The position numbers and the translations under genes are program-made. From Actinomadura latina NBRC 106108 (GTDB lineage: Bacteria > Actinomycetota > Actinomycetes > Streptosporangiales > Streptosporangiaceae), in assembly GCF_001552195.1 (NCBI RefSeq), contig NZ_BCQS01000028.1, positions 52,682 through 116,681 of the forward strand: a stretch of DNA of 64,000 nucleotides. The letters run 5' to 3'. Below the pieces are notes generated by a model. The model did no database searches, had not been told where the DNA came from, and saw only the letters and a list, made by a program, of their open reading frames with translations. Of this stretch, positions 47,740 through 56,190 are shown piece by piece (within the stretch, counting starts at the first letter, position 1; each line of letters starts with the position of its first letter).

Positions 47740-50076
47740 TCACTTCCCCGTGAGGGTGACGACCTTCAAGCCAGGGGCCTCGTTGATCTCGCTGGTGCAG
47801 AAGCGTTCGGTGACCCACTGCTTCTTGGAGTAGAGGCGGGTCTGGTCCGCGTAGTGCGGGGACGTCGGGTCGGCCGACTGGGAGTAGGTGAGGAGGGTCC
47901 GGGTGTCGGGGCACGGGTCGCCGTCGAAGGAGACGACCTGGATGTAGCTGGAGCCCGTGTTCACTTCCGTGTAGCCCTTGCCGGGCGTCCAGGGGGCTTC
48001 GATCTTGTTGAGGACGCCGAGGTCCTCGGTGCCGCCGCCGAGGGGGATCTTCTCGCCGTTGCGCATGACGTACTGGTGGTCGCCGAGAGGCGCGTCGAGC
48101 GGGATGTTCGACTTCTTCAGCTCGTCGACCGCGTCGATCAGGGCCTTGCGGGCGGCCCAAGAACCCGGGTTGAAGTCGCGGGGCGTGTTGACCGGGTCGG
48201 AGGCGTCGAACGGCGTCTTCCACAGGTCCCACGCGGAGAGGGCCTTGCGCCAGTAGCGGTCGAAGAGAAGGGCGCCGCGGCTGTCGGCGTCGGCCGTCCT
48301 GTCCCACTCGGCCAGGACGTCGCAGGGCTCGCCGAGGCGCATGCCGCGGCACATCTCCACGGTCCCGGCGACGGCCAGTTCGCCCGCCTGGTCGCGGTTC
48401 GCGAAGACGAGGTCCTGCATGTCGGCGCGCGTGAATCTGCTCTTCGCGAGCTGGTCCTGGACGGAGACGATGCCGCTTCTCGTGCGGAGGCTGCGGGCGG
48501 TCTTCTCGTCGCCGATGATGCGGTCGTAGCCGGTCAGCGGCTCCTCCGGGTTCGACAGCCAGTAGCTGTCGTTGGAGTTGGCGACGTAGTCGCCCCGGTT
48601 CAGCACCGGATACCGGTCCGGGTCGAGGATGCCCGGCTGGACGGTGCCCGGGGCCTTGCCGGGGGCGCAGGACGATCGGGTGCCGTCCAGGATGGCGAGG
48701 CCCGCCTGGCGGAAGGTCAGGTGCCCGAGGAGCGAGTTGCAGCGGTCCGCGAACGCGTTCGTGACGTTGGGCAGCACCTGGATCTGGGCGAACAGCGCCC
48801 TCCCCCGCGAGTCTGCGGCGATGGTGTTGACCCACGGCAGGCCCTGGGTCTGCTTCAGCGCGCGGACGGCTTCGTCGGTGGTCCGGGCCCTGTCCAGGGC
48901 GAGCGAGGTGTTGGCCAGGCGCAGGTTGGTGGCGTTCGGATCGGAGATCGCGTAGGCGTTCCAGGTCGTCCACGGAAGCCCGATGGACGAGACGGACGTG
49001 ACGATCGGGCCGTAGCGGCTCCGCCACTGCGTCCTGGTGACCGGCTTGAGCGAGCCGTCCGGCTGCCTGACCTCGACAGTGACCTTCCGCTGAGTCATCT
49101 TCTCGATCTTGCCGTCCACGAAGTAGGACGTCGGGTCGCCCGGCACCAGGCGCAGCTCGGTCAGGCTGAACGGGACGCCGGTCGCGACGGTGTGGCTCCA
49201 CGCGAACGTCGAGGTGTGGCCGATGTTGACGGACGGCGCACCGAGCAGGGCGGCGCCGCTCACGTCCAGCTTGCCGGGGATCGTCTGCTGCATCTGCCAG
49301 AAGCGCCGCCCGTTGTGCCAGGGATAGTGCGGGTTGCCGAGCAGCAGGCCGCGCCCGTTCGCAGTGGCGTCGGCGCCCGCGGCGATGGCGTTGCTGCCCA
49401 TGTCGGCGTTCGCCAGCAGCTTGCGGACGCCCTCGGCGCTCTTCTCCAGGGGCTGGGCCTTGGGCTGCGCATCGCCGGGCGGCGCCGCGTCCGTGATCTG
49501 GTCGGTGACCATGCCGGAACCGCCGAGCATGGCGAGGGCATAGCCGCGCCGGTAGACGTCCAGCTCGGTGATCGGCCGCAGCCACGCGGCGCCCTTGCAC
49601 GCCGGGTCGGTGTTCTTCCCCTCGCGCAGGTAGCGGTTGTAGCCGGCGGCCCAGCCGCGGCTGAGTTCGCGCACCTCGCCGGTGGGGCCGTAGGGCGCGG
49701 GCGCGGCGGCCAGCCGCTCGACGATCCCGCTGTCGTTGATCCCGGTGAAGAAGACGTCGCCGGCCAGGTTGGTGGACGCCGACGACAGCGACCTGTCCGG
49801 CGAGGCGTCCGGGCCGAAGTACTTGGAGCGTTCCCCGCGAAGGGTGACGACGCCCTGCGCGATCAGGCAGAGGTCGTCCTTCGCCGCCGCGTAGCCGGTG
49901 CCGTATCCGAGGCCCGCGTAGTCCGGCGCGGTGATGTGGGGGATGCCGTACTCGGTGTAGCGGATGGTCGCCGACATGCCGCGTTCGCCGACGGTGTCCG
50001 CGGACGAGGACACGGGCGCCAGGACGGCGGCGGCGGCCACGGCGGTTCCCGCCACGCGCAGGCCGGTACGCGACAT
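47740..50076 (-). CDS. Secreted penicillin acylase family amidase
   Basis: Ntn-hydrolase precursor of 778 residues, self-cleaved into two chains. A signal peptide is seen (GLRVAGTAVAAAAVLAPVSSSAD). The alpha chain begins ATIRYTEYGIPHITA; the beta-chain nucleophile is the Ser in NADMGSNAIAAGADAT, followed by LLLGNPHYPWHNGRRFWQ. This pattern resembles aculeacin A acylase and AHL acylases more than penicillin G acylase, so cleavage of a lipopeptide or an acyl-homoserine lactone is plausible. AAGGAG lies 5 bases before the ATG at 50074-50076. It stands alone. Confidence 0.93.
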   Translation of the reverse strand: MSRTGLRVAGTAVAAAAVLAPVSSSADTVGERGMSATIRYTEYGIPHITAPDYAGLGYGTGYAAAKDDLCLIAQGVVTLRGERSKYFGPDASPDRSLSSASTNLAGDVFFTGINDSGIVERLAAAPAPYGPTGEVRELSRGWAAGYNRYLREGKNTDPACKGAAWLRPITELDVYRRGYALAMLGGSGMVTDQITDAAPPGDAQPKAQPLEKSAEGVRKLLANADMGSNAIAAGADATANGRGLLLGNPHYPWHNGRRFWQMQQTIPGKLDVSGAALLGAPSVNIGHTSTFAWSHTVATGVPFSLTELRLVPGDPTSYFVDGKIEKMTQRKVTVEVRQPDGSLKPVTRTQWRSRYGPIVTSVSSIGLPWTTWNAYAISDPNATNLRLANTSLALDRARTTDEAVRALKQTQGLPWVNTIAADSRGRALFAQIQVLPNVTNAFADRCNSLLGHLTFRQAGLAILDGTRSSCAPGKAPGTVQPGILDPDRYPVLNRGDYVANSNDSYWLSNPEEPLTGYDRIIGDEKTARSLRTRSGIVSVQDQLAKSRFTRADMQDLVFANRDQAGELAVAGTVEMCRGMRLGEPCDVLAEWDRTADADSRGALLFDRYWRKALSAWDLWKTPFDASDPVNTPRDFNPGSWAARKALIDAVDELKKSNIPLDAPLGDHQYVMRNGEKIPLGGGTEDLGVLNKIEAPWTPGKGYTEVNTGSSYIQVVSFDGDPCPDTRTLLTYSQSADPTSPHYADQTRLYSKKQWVTERFCTSEINEAPGLKVVTLTGK

Positions 50077-50137
50077 AGGGGCTCCTTGATCACAGAGGCG
50101 CAGCAAAATTCGCACATGCCGCCATTTATGGCAAGAC

Positions 50138-50611
50138 CTAGGGGACGAGGCCGGGAAGGTCGGCGGCATGGTCCTGCAGGTAGGCGCCGAGGGTCTCGGG
50201 GATGAGGTCGAGGGGCGCCAGCGCGGCAGGGGCGCACTGGACGAGGTCCACGTCGTAGCGGCCCCTCGACGGGTCCTCGAACTCGGGGCCGTGGCGGCGC
50301 GATAGGTCCATCGTGAGCAGGCGGCAGACGTAGAAGGTGTTGAGGCGGTGAAGATCCGGCGACTGCTCGGCGCACGCGAAGACCTGCCGCACGGGACCCG
50401 CGGTCGCACCCAGTTCTTCGTCCAGTTCGCGGCGCAGGGCGGCCTCGGGGGACGCATCCGAAGGCTCGATCTTGCCGCCCGGGGTCGTCCAGTAGACGGG
50501 GCGGTCCGGGCGGGTGCGGCGGAGCAGGACGAGCGCGTCGCCGTCCAGCAGGAGGGCGCGGACGGCGCGGCGGACCGTCGCCTCCGCGCTGTGTTTCATT
50601 GCGCTTCTCAT
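50138..50611 (-). CDS. NUDIX hydrolase
   Basis: A 157-residue protein with the Nudix box G-x5-E-x7-R-E-x2-E-E-x-G, seen as GGKIEPSDASPEAALRRELD, then EELG. It probably hydrolyses a nucleoside diphosphate derivative. The start at ATG 50609-50611 has GAGGTGA directly upstream; a second ATG four codons later is possible. It lies upstream of the acylase gene on the same strand but looks unrelated. Confidence 0.9.
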   Translation of the reverse strand: MRSAMKHSAEATVRRAVRALLLDGDALVLLRRTRPDRPVYWTTPGGKIEPSDASPEAALRRELDEELGATAGPVRQVFACAEQSPDLHRLNTFYVCRLLTMDLSRRHGPEFEDPSRGRYDVDLVQCAPAALAPLDLIPETLGAYLQDHAADLPGLVP

Positions 50612-50797
50612 GTCACCTCGCAGAAACCGTAGACCACCCCGAGGAGCCGTGCGCCCAGGGCTGCCCTCCGTGGGCGGTGTGGCCCGCTCCGCCGATCGGC
50701 CCGGGGAGATCGCGCCGATCCGCACGGGTCGTCCCCCTGGGCGGCCTCACCGCCGTTACGATCGCCACTGGCATGCTCTGTACCGGAACGGCGTGAA

Positions 50798-51637
50798 ATG
50801 GATGATGTGGAGGTCCGGCACCTGCCGGGCGACCTGCCGCAGCTGTTCGACGGCGGCGTCGGGGACGACGCCGCCGGGCGGACGCTGGCGGCGCCGCTGC
50901 CCGACGGGGATCTGGTCTGGCCCGATCCCGGCTACCCGCAGCGGCGGCCGCTCCTGCGGCCCGCGTTCTGGCTGAGCGACGACCCCGTCCGCGGCGACCT
51001 GTGGGCCGCGCTGCGCGCCGAGCACCACCGGTCGGGGCTCTGGCCGCTGCTGATGGACGAGACCGACCAGCCCTGGGCGGCCGGCCAGATCGCGCCCGAG
51101 CCGGTGAGCGAAGTCGCGAACTACCACCCGCACGCGTTCATGTACGAGGTCTGGGCGGACTTCGCCGAGCAGGCGGCCGACGAGGACCTGGACGACCTCG
51201 CCCCCTACGGCCGGCACTGCCCCGGCCCCGCCCCGGCCGGCGTGCCGCTCGACGACCCGGGCACGATGGCCGACCGCTACGCGCGCGTCCTCGCCGCCCG
51301 CGACCTGTCGCTGGGCCTGGTCGCGGTGGAGCGGGGCGCCGACTCGCTCGCCGCCGTCGGCTGGCAGGGCGCGCTCAACCACAACGAGTGGACGGCGCCG
51401 CTGTCGGCCGTCCTGCGCAGCTGGGAGGACCGGTTCGGCGCCCGCGTCGTCGGCCTCGGCTTCAACACGCTGGAGCTCAGCGTCGCCGCGCCTCCGGTCA
51501 CCATCCGGCACGCCGTCCACGTCGCGGCGGAGCACTGGTCGTTCTGCCCCGACATCCTGTTCCAGGGCCCCGGCACCCTCGCCGGCTACGCGGAGGAGAT
51601 CCGCGGCAAGACCTACTGGACGTTCTGGTGGGACTGA
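50798..51637 (+). CDS. DUF4253 domain protein
   Basis: A 279-residue protein of unknown function. The C-terminal half has LGLVAVERGADSLAAVGWQG, NEWTAPLSAVLRSWEDRFGARVVGLG and LELSVAAPPVT, which match DUF4253 as I remember it. It lacks a signal peptide or membrane segment. The gap of 186 bases to the divergent NUDIX gene shows no other gene. The stressosome operon follows 195 bases downstream, probably with its own promoter. Confidence 0.82.
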   Translation: MDDVEVRHLPGDLPQLFDGGVGDDAAGRTLAAPLPDGDLVWPDPGYPQRRPLLRPAFWLSDDPVRGDLWAALRAEHHRSGLWPLLMDETDQPWAAGQIAPEPVSEVANYHPHAFMYEVWADFAEQAADEDLDDLAPYGRHCPGPAPAGVPLDDPGTMADRYARVLAARDLSLGLVAVERGADSLAAVGWQGALNHNEWTAPLSAVLRSWEDRFGARVVGLGFNTLELSVAAPPVTIRHAVHVAAEHWSFCPDILFQGPGTLAGYAEEIRGKTYWTFWWD

Positions 51638-51831
51638 CCCGCTGACCCAAAACGTGGTCATGGTGCGTGAACGTGCAGGTCATCCGGGGTGGCACGCACC
51701 CGATCGGCGGTTACGGTGGGGCGGGTGAGCACCGGGCGGCGCGGCCTGGACGGACGCCCCCGAGTGAGCGCGCGGGCGGCACCCCGCCGAGCGGCCGCCG
51801 TCCGGTCCGGTGGACGGATGGGGGCGCGGCC

Positions 51832-52665
51832 ATGACCGAGGGATCCGGCGGCGGGCATATCGCCGAGCTGCTGCGCATCTGGCGGGAGCCGGTGCTGGGC
51901 CGCTGGATCGAACTCGTCGGGACCAGTGTCCGCACGCGGATGACCGAGCGGGAGATCCGTGCGGAGCTGACCGAGTTGTACGGCCTCATCGTGAGGGCCC
52001 TCGGCGGCGACGGCACGGCCGCCGGGGAGCTGCGGGCGGCGCTGGCGGAGATATCGCGCGGCCGGGCCCGGCAGGGGTTCAGCCCGACCGAGACCGCGAT
52101 CGGCGTGTTCGCGCTGAAACAGGCGCTGTACGAGCAGATCCGGACCACCCGGGACGAGCGTGCCTACGGCGGGCTCATCCACTTCTCGGCCTATGTCGAC
52201 GAGCTCGGGCTGGCGACGTTCGAGGACTACGCGGCCGCCCGCGAGCAGATCATCGCCGACCAGGCCGAGCAGCTGCTGGAGCTGTCGACGCCCGTGGTGA
52301 AGCTGTGGGACGGGATCCTCGGCGTCCCGCTCGTCGGCACCCTGGACTCGGCCCGCACCCAGGTGGTGATGGAGACGCTGCTGCAGTCGCTGGTGGACAC
52401 CGGCTCGCGGTTCGCGGTGATCGACATCACCGGGGTCTCCGCCGTGGACACCGAGGTCGCCCAGCATCTGCTGAAGACCGTCATGGCGGCCCGGCTGATG
52501 GGCACCGAGTGCGTGATCTCCGGCGTCCGGCCGCAGATCGCGCAGACGATCGTGACGCTCGGCATCGAGTTCGGCGACATCGTCACGAAGGCGGACCTCG
52601 CCGACGCGCTGGCGTATACGCTGCGGCGCGCCGGCGTGCGCGCCGTCCGGGAGGCGGGGGCCTGA
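51832..52665 (+). CDS. rsbR: Stressosome sensor/scaffold protein RsbR
   Basis: A 277-residue stressosome subunit. Residues 1-150 form an RsbRD-type N-terminal sensor (HIAELLRIWREPVLGRW); residues 155-270 are a STAS domain. The two phosphosites of Bacillus RsbRA can be aligned: T207 (VDTEVAQH) equals T205, and S173 (GTLDSAR) replaces T171. The conserved GVRPQIAQTIVTLGIEF is present. The stop overlaps the rsbS start by one base. Together with RsbS and RsbT it should form a cytoplasmic complex that releases RsbT on stress. Confidence 0.92.
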   Translation: MTEGSGGGHIAELLRIWREPVLGRWIELVGTSVRTRMTEREIRAELTELYGLIVRALGGDGTAAGELRAALAEISRGRARQGFSPTETAIGVFALKQALYEQIRTTRDERAYGGLIHFSAYVDELGLATFEDYAAAREQIIADQAEQLLELSTPVVKLWDGILGVPLVGTLDSARTQVVMETLLQSLVDTGSRFAVIDITGVSAVDTEVAQHLLKTVMAARLMGTECVISGVRPQIAQTIVTLGIEFGDIVTKADLADALAYTLRRAGVRAVREAGA

Positions 52666-53027
52666 TGGAGCGCGTGCCCATCCTCAAGATCGGGAACGTC
52701 CTGCTCGTGTCGATCCAGGTCGACCTGCAGGACCAGACCGTGCTGGCGCTGCAGGAGGACCTGGCGGAGCGGATCGTCGCCACCGGCGCCCACGGCCTGA
52801 TCATCGACATCACGGCGGTGGACATCATCGACTCGTTCATCGGCCGGACGTTCGCCACCATCGCGTCCATGGCGGGGCTCATAGACGCCGAGACGGTGGT
52901 GGTCGGGATGCGTCCCGCCGTGGCGATCACGCTGGTGGAGCTCGGGCTGTCGCTCGGCGGGGTGCGCACCGCGCTGGACCTCGAGATGGGCATGCGGCTG
53001 CTCGGCGCCTCAGCGGACGGACCGTGA
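52665..53027 (+). CDS. rsbS: Stressosome scaffold protein RsbS (STAS domain)
   Basis: A single STAS-domain protein of 120 residues. It begins ERVPILKIGNVLLVSIQVDL and has the RsbT-phosphorylated serine at S57 in VDIIDSFIGRTFATI. It holds RsbT in the unstressed stressosome. ATG 52665 overlaps the rsbR stop as TGATG, and the end overlaps rsbT by 4 bases, so equal production is likely. Confidence 0.95.
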   Translation: MERVPILKIGNVLLVSIQVDLQDQTVLALQEDLAERIVATGAHGLIIDITAVDIIDSFIGRTFATIASMAGLIDAETVVVGMRPAVAITLVELGLSLGGVRTALDLEMGMRLLGASADGP

Positions 53028-53434
53028 CATTCCCGTCCGGCGAGGAGGTGCCGATCATGTCGGGCGATGACGTGGTGCGCGTCCGGCAGCTGGTGCGGGC
53101 CGCCGCGGCGGCGGCCGGGCTGTCCCTGGTCGACCAGACCAAGATCGTCACGGCGGCCAGCGAGCTGGCGCGCAACACCTACGCCTACGGCGGCGGCGGC
53201 ACGATGCGCATCGAGCGGGCGACCGGCGAGCGGGCCCGCCCCGGTATCCGCATCGTCTTCCACGACGAGGGGCCCGGCATCGCGGACGTGGAGCAGGCCC
53301 TCACCGAGGGCTGGACGAGCGGCACCGGGCTCGGCCTCGGCCTGTCCGGCGCGCGGCGGCTGAGCGACGAGTTCAGCCTGACCAGCGAGCCCGGTAAGGG
53401 AACCACGGTGACGGTGGCCAAATGGCCGCGCTGA
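53024..53434 (+). CDS. rsbT: Serine/threonine kinase RsbT
   Basis: GHKL kinase of 136 residues that phosphorylates RsbS and RsbR and, once released, activates a phosphatase. The N-box is TAASELARNTYAYGGGG (E47, N51), G1 is FHDEGPGIAD and G2 is GTGLGLGLSGARRL. The GTG start overlaps the rsbS stop. In this operon the usual partner RsbU is absent; the receiver-phosphatase at 56187 may be its target. Confidence 0.95.
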   Translation: MTFPSGEEVPIMSGDDVVRVRQLVRAAAAAAGLSLVDQTKIVTAASELARNTYAYGGGGTMRIERATGERARPGIRIVFHDEGPGIADVEQALTEGWTSGTGLGLGLSGARRLSDEFSLTSEPGKGTTVTVAKWPR

Positions 53435-54480
53435 CCGGGGACGGCTGGACGACCAGCCCGCCCGCCGGCGACTCGCTGCGGATGCGGGTGGAGGAGCAGA
53501 GCGCCGCGGCGGGGGTGCGCCGGCGCGTCACCGCGCTCGCCGAGCGGCTCGGGTTCGCCGGGGAACGCCTCGAACAGGTGCGGCTCGCGGCGACCGAGGC
53601 CGCGACGAACCTGGTCGCGCACGCGCGGCAGGGCGAGATGCTCGTCCGCATCGTGCGGGACGGCGGGGACGCCACGCTGGAGTTCGTCTCCATCGACCGC
53701 GGCCCCGGCATCGCCGACGTGCCGGTGTCCCTGCTGGACGGCTACTCGACCCGCGGGACGCTCGGCGTGGGACTGGGCTCGATCGAGCGGCTCTCCGACC
53801 GCTGCGGCCTGTACTCGCTGCCCCGGGCCGGCACCGTGCTGTACGCGCGGTTCCGGCCGCCGGACGCGACCGCCGACCCGGGCGCGGCGGGCCCGCCGTT
53901 CGCCGGCCTGGCGGTGCCGATCGAGGGCGAGACGGAGTGCGGCGACGCCTACACGGCCCGGCTGGTGGACGGGACGGTCTACGCGCTGCTCTGCGACGGG
54001 CTCGGGCACGGGCCGCTGGCCGCGCGCGCGGCCGGGGAGGCCGTCCGGACGGCGCACGAGACGGCCCTGCCCGCTGCTCCCGCCGAGATCCTGCGGCGCG
54101 TCCGGGACGGGATGACCGGCACCCGGGGCGGCGCCGTCGCGGTCGCCGCCGTCGAGCCGGCCGCCGGGCGGGTCCGGTTCGCCGGGATCGGCAACATCGC
54201 CGGCTGGATCATCGGGCCGGAGCGCCGGCACGGCATGATCTCCGTGCCCGGGATCGCCGGGACGCGCACCGGCCGGATCCACGAGCACACCTATCCGCTG
54301 CCGCCGGGCGCGGCGGTGGTCCTGCACTCCGACGGCCTGACCAGCCGCTGGAGCCTCTCCGACCGGCCGGGCCTGCTCGGCCGCGACCCGCTGCTGGTCG
54401 CGGCGACGCTGCTGCGCGACGCCGGGGTCCACCACGACGACCGGTCGGTGCTCGCCGTGGCGACGTCCGGCCGGGGGTGA
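53422..54480 (+). CDS. RsbT-like ATPase fused to an RsbX-like PP2C phosphatase
   Basis: A 352-residue protein with two domains. Residues 15-145 are an HATPase with an intact N-box (RLAATEAATNLVAHAR) and G1/G2 boxes (DRGPGIAD and GVGLGSIERL). Residues 170-345 are a SpoIIE/RsbX-type phosphatase (ECGDAYTARL, LLCDGLGHGPLAARAAGEA and SDGLT). In Bacillus RsbX dephosphorylates RsbR and RsbS to reset the stressosome; this protein probably does the same. It starts 13 bases inside the rsbT end. Confidence 0.9.
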   Translation: MAALTGDGWTTSPPAGDSLRMRVEEQSAAAGVRRRVTALAERLGFAGERLEQVRLAATEAATNLVAHARQGEMLVRIVRDGGDATLEFVSIDRGPGIADVPVSLLDGYSTRGTLGVGLGSIERLSDRCGLYSLPRAGTVLYARFRPPDATADPGAAGPPFAGLAVPIEGETECGDAYTARLVDGTVYALLCDGLGHGPLAARAAGEAVRTAHETALPAAPAEILRRVRDGMTGTRGGAVAVAAVEPAAGRVRFAGIGNIAGWIIGPERRHGMISVPGIAGTRTGRIHEHTYPLPPGAAVVLHSDGLTSRWSLSDRPGLLGRDPLLVAATLLRDAGVHHDDRSVLAVATSGRG

Positions 54481-54483
54481 GGC

Positions 54484-56190
54484 ATGGCCGAGGATCTGCT
54501 GCGCATCGAGATCGCGGACGAGGAGGGCGTGTTCGCCGTCCGGCAGGCGGGCCGGCAGGTCGCCGCCGCCGTCGGCCTCGACCAGCAGGACCAGGTCCGG
54601 GTCGCCACCGCGCTCAGCGAGGTCGGCCGGGAGCTGTACGCCTGCGCCGACCGGATATCGGTCGTGTTCCGGCTCGACCGCCGCCGGCCGGCCCTGGTCA
54701 TCGAGTTGGACCTCGAACCGCGGACGGGCGCGGAGCGGGGGACCGAGTACCGGGCCGCCGCCGCGCGCCTGATGAGCCTCGTCGAGGAGAAGACGGAGAA
54801 GGGCGCCCGCATCCTGCTCCGCAAGGATCTTCCGGCCGGCGCCGACCGGGCGGCCGGACTGGCGCTGGACGACATCCGCGCGCGGCTCGGGCGGCTGCGC
54901 CCCGCCCCCGCCCTCGAGGAGCTGCGCACGCAGAACGCCGAACTGCTGGCGGCGCTGGAGGACCTGCAGCGGCAGCGGGAGGAGCTGCGGACCCTGAACG
55001 CCGAACTGGAGGAGACCAACCACGGCGTCATGGCCCTCTACGGCGAGATCTCCGGAGAACTGGAGGAGACGAACCGGGGCGTCGTGGCGCTGTACGCCGA
55101 GCTGGAGGAGAAGTCCGACCAGCTGCGCGAGGCGGGCGAGGCGAAGAACCGGTTCTGGGCCAACATCAGCCACGAGTTGCGCACGCCGGTGAACGCCGTC
55201 ATCGGGCTCACCCGGCTGCTGCTCGACCCCGCCGCCGACCCGCTCACCGGCGAGCAGCGGCAGCAGATCACGCTGATCCGCGACACCGGCGGCACGCTGC
55301 TGTCGCTGGTGAACGAGCTGCTGGACATGGCGAAGGCCGAACAGGGCAGGCTGGAGCCGCTCCCGGCGCCGACGGACGTGCCCGCGCTGCTCGGGGAGCT
55401 GGCGGAGCTGCTGAGCCCGATGGCGGAGCAGGCCGGGCTCACGTTCACCGTGGACGCCGCCGGAGCGCCGCCCGTCCTCGTCACCGACGCGGAGATGCTC
55501 TCCCGGATCCTGCGGAACCTGGTGGGCAACGGGCTGAAGTTCACCGAGAAGGGCGGAGTCCGGCTCTCCGTCCGGGCGGCCGCCGGGCAGGTGGAGTTCA
55601 CCGTGGCCGACACCGGCCCGGGCATTCCGCCCGCCGAGCGGGAACGGGTCTTCGAGGAGTTCTACCGGGTGCCCGGCAGCGGGACCGGCGGCACGGGCCT
55701 CGGCCTGCCCTACGCCCGCCGGCTCGCCCGCGCACTCGGCGGCGACGTGGTGCTCGACAGCGTCATCGGCGAGGGCACGACCGTGGTCCTGCGGCTGCCG
55801 GCGCGGCACGGCCCGGCCCGGCTGGGACACGTCCTCATCGTGGACGACGATGAACCGGCCCGCCGCATCCTGCGCGGCCTGGTGGACGGGGCCGCCGACC
55901 GGATCGGCGAGGCGGCCGACGGGAGCGCCGCCCTGGCCGCGGTCGCCGCGGACCCGCCCGACCTCATCCTGCTGGACCTGCGCATGCCCGGCATGGACGG
56001 CTACGAGGTCCTCGCCCGGCTCCCGGCCGCCACACCGGTCGTGCTGGTCACCTCGGCGGACACCGCGGCCCTGGACGACCCGCGGCTGCGGCGCGCGGAC
56101 GCCGTGGTGGGCAAGGACGTGCTCGGCCCGGAGACCCTGGCCGAAGCGGTGCGCGCCGCCCGGGCCCACCGCGCCCAGGAGGGGACATGA
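54484..56190 (+). CDS. Hybrid histidine kinase with degenerate RsbT-like N-terminus and receiver domain
   Basis: A 568-residue soluble kinase. Residues 5-115 look like an RsbT-type ATPase, but the N-box Asn is replaced (LSEVGREL) and no G-boxes follow, so this part is probably a docking domain. Residues 143-225 form a coiled coil with an 18-residue duplication (ELEETN-x-GV-x-ALY). HisKA has H230 (FWANISHELRTPVNAVIG), HATPase follows to about 440, and a C-terminal receiver has D498 (LILLDLRMPGMDGYE). It starts 3 bases after the RsbX-like gene and overlaps the next gene by 4. Confidence 0.92.
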   Translation: MAEDLLRIEIADEEGVFAVRQAGRQVAAAVGLDQQDQVRVATALSEVGRELYACADRISVVFRLDRRRPALVIELDLEPRTGAERGTEYRAAAARLMSLVEEKTEKGARILLRKDLPAGADRAAGLALDDIRARLGRLRPAPALEELRTQNAELLAALEDLQRQREELRTLNAELEETNHGVMALYGEISGELEETNRGVVALYAELEEKSDQLREAGEAKNRFWANISHELRTPVNAVIGLTRLLLDPAADPLTGEQRQQITLIRDTGGTLLSLVNELLDMAKAEQGRLEPLPAPTDVPALLGELAELLSPMAEQAGLTFTVDAAGAPPVLVTDAEMLSRILRNLVGNGLKFTEKGGVRLSVRAAAGQVEFTVADTGPGIPPAERERVFEEFYRVPGSGTGGTGLGLPYARRLARALGGDVVLDSVIGEGTTVVLRLPARHGPARLGHVLIVDDDEPARRILRGLVDGAADRIGEAADGSAALAAVAADPPDLILLDLRMPGMDGYEVLARLPAATPVVLVTSADTAALDDPRLRRADAVVGKDVLGPETLAEAVRAARAHRAQEGT

